Origin: an uncultured Olegusella sp.
Lineage (GTDB): Bacteria > Actinomycetota > Coriobacteriia > Coriobacteriales > Atopobiaceae
Reading direction: 5' to 3'
Assembly (NCBI RefSeq): GCF_947253395.1
Contig: NZ_CAMXYY010000041.1
Span: forward strand, 1-13,656
Length of the DNA: 13,656 nt
Of this stretch, positions 12,791 to 13,656 are shown piece by piece. Made by a program: the position numbers and the translations under genes. The first letter of the stretch is position 1; the number at the start of each line of letters is the position of its first letter. The notes beneath the pieces are model-generated. The model ran no database searches. It had not been told where the DNA came from and was given only the letters and a program-made list of their open reading frames with translations.

Positions 12791-13656
12791 ATGGCAGACA
12801 ATCTAAACAAGCCGTCTTTTTATATCACCACCCCTATCTATTATGTTAACGCCGCTCCGCATCTTGGTACCGCGTACTGCACCATCTTGAGTGATGTGCA
12901 GGCTCGTTATCGCCGCGCTGCTGGCTATGATGTCAAGTTCCTCACGGGTCTTGATGAGCATGGTGAGAAAGTTGAGACTACGGCTGCTGAACACAAGATG
13001 ACTCCTCAAGAGTGGTGTGATTCGCTGGCTCCTGCATTTACGGATATTTGGAAGACTCTTGAGATTTCCAATGATGACTTTATTCGTACTACTGAGCCCC
13101 GTCAGGAGCGTGCGGTGCAGTATCTCTGGGAGCGTATGCGGGAGTCGGGCTACATCTATAAGGGCAGTTATGATGGTTGGTACTGCGTTCCTGAGGAGAC
13201 GTACTTCACCGAGACTCAAGTGCGCCACTCCGACGAGGAAAACCACACCGAAGGTCAGCATCTTTGCCCCGACTGCGGACGTATGCTGCAGCGTGTGCAA
13301 GAGGAGAGCTGGTTCTTTAAACTCTCTGCTTTCCAGGATCGTCTGCTTGCTTTTTATGATGAGCATCCTGACTTTGTGATGCCCTCCTTCCGCATGAAGG
13401 AAGTTCGCACCTTTGTTGAGGGTGGCCTGCAAGATCTTTCCGTCAGTCGCACGAGTTTTGACTGGGGTATCAAACTTCCCTTTGATGAGAAGCATGTGAC
13501 GTACGTCTGGTTTGATGCGTTACTTAACTACATGACGGCAGTGGGTTATGGTCAGCCAGGTGAAGCGGCCGCAGCAAATCTTGCGCACCGTTGGCCTGCT
13601 CAGTATCACGTGGTTGGTAAGGATATCATCCGTTTCCACTGTGTTATTTGGCCTGC
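12791..13656 (+). CDS. metG: Methionyl-tRNA synthetase, 3' end missing
   Basis: The N-terminal 289 residues of MetRS, which charges tRNA-Met in the cytoplasm; the frame is still open at the window edge. Signatures are FYITTPIYYVNAAPHLG (10-26) with the HIGH-equivalent HLGT (24-27), FLTGLDEHGEKVE (50-62), the connective peptide GWYCVPEETYFTETQV (129-144), EESWFFKLS (171-179), VSRTSFDWGI (218-227) and YVWFDALLNY (238-247). KMSKS and the anticodon domain lie outside. In the zinc-knuckle region three Cys are kept (Cys132, Cys159, Cys162 in CPDCGR) but the fourth position is Glu135, so the site is intermediate between zinc-binding MetRS and the Bacillus-type enzymes that lack the Cys. The ATG at 12791 has AGGAGA (12777-12782) 8 nt upstream. 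Confidence 0.97.
   Translation, partial: MADNLNKPSFYITTPIYYVNAAPHLGTAYCTILSDVQARYRRAAGYDVKFLTGLDEHGEKVETTAAEHKMTPQEWCDSLAPAFTDIWKTLEISNDDFIRTTEPRQERAVQYLWERMRESGYIYKGSYDGWYCVPEETYFTETQVRHSDEENHTEGQHLCPDCGRMLQRVQEESWFFKLSAFQDRLLAFYDEHPDFVMPSFRMKEVRTFVEGGLQDLSVSRTSFDWGIKLPFDEKHVTYVWFDALLNYMTAVGYGQPGEAAAANLAHRWPAQYHVVGKDIIRFHCVIWP

Noticed and set aside
12803..13495. 230-residue minus-strand frame opposite metG
   Set aside because: metG is certain on the plus strand and this frame shows no family motifs or ribosome-binding site.

Overview
The window looks like core chromosome of an anaerobic or microaerophilic, moderate-GC Gram-positive bacterium, most plausibly a Coriobacteriia member of the Lancefieldella/Atopobium/Olsenella kind. 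The clues are an FprA-type flavodiiron protein, a dTDP-rhamnose operon in which the RmlC and RmlD steps are one fused protein (an arrangement known from Bifidobacterium and Coriobacteriia), and frequent GTG/TTG starts. The taxonomic call is inference. I saw no mobile elements, tRNA/rRNA genes or CRISPR arrays, and genes fill nearly all of the sequence.

Left part (1-3861): the C-terminal part of a flavodiiron protein ends at a strong terminator. It is followed at once by a promoter whose spacer and -10 lie inside a near-perfect 31-bp palindrome. This drives a three-gene unit: a YtrA-type GntR repressor, an ABC ATPase and an ABC-2 type permease. A convergent gene for a stand-alone B3/B4 (PheT editing-like) domain protein comes next, with its own terminator abutting the permease stop codon.

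Middle (4044-10578): a PcrA/UvrD helicase, then rfbA, rfbB and a fused rfbC-rfbD. Together the rfb genes cover all four steps from glucose-1-phosphate to dTDP-L-rhamnose. A QueD/PTPS family gene follows, six to nine bases after the fusion gene.

Right part (10727-13656): a GH5-type glycosidase-like protein without a signal peptide is translationally coupled to rsmI (16S rRNA C1402 ribose methylation). The 5' part of metG runs off the right edge.

The most unusual item is the GH5-like protein. It keeps the fold signatures, but at the position of the nucleophile glutamate it has lysine (GKWS instead of GEWS), and the acid/base motif NEP reads DEP. It may therefore be a non-hydrolytic pseudo-glycosidase. 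Second is the palindromic operator that ties the GntR repressor to its own ABC transporter unit. I found no clear multi-gene novel defence or biosynthetic system.
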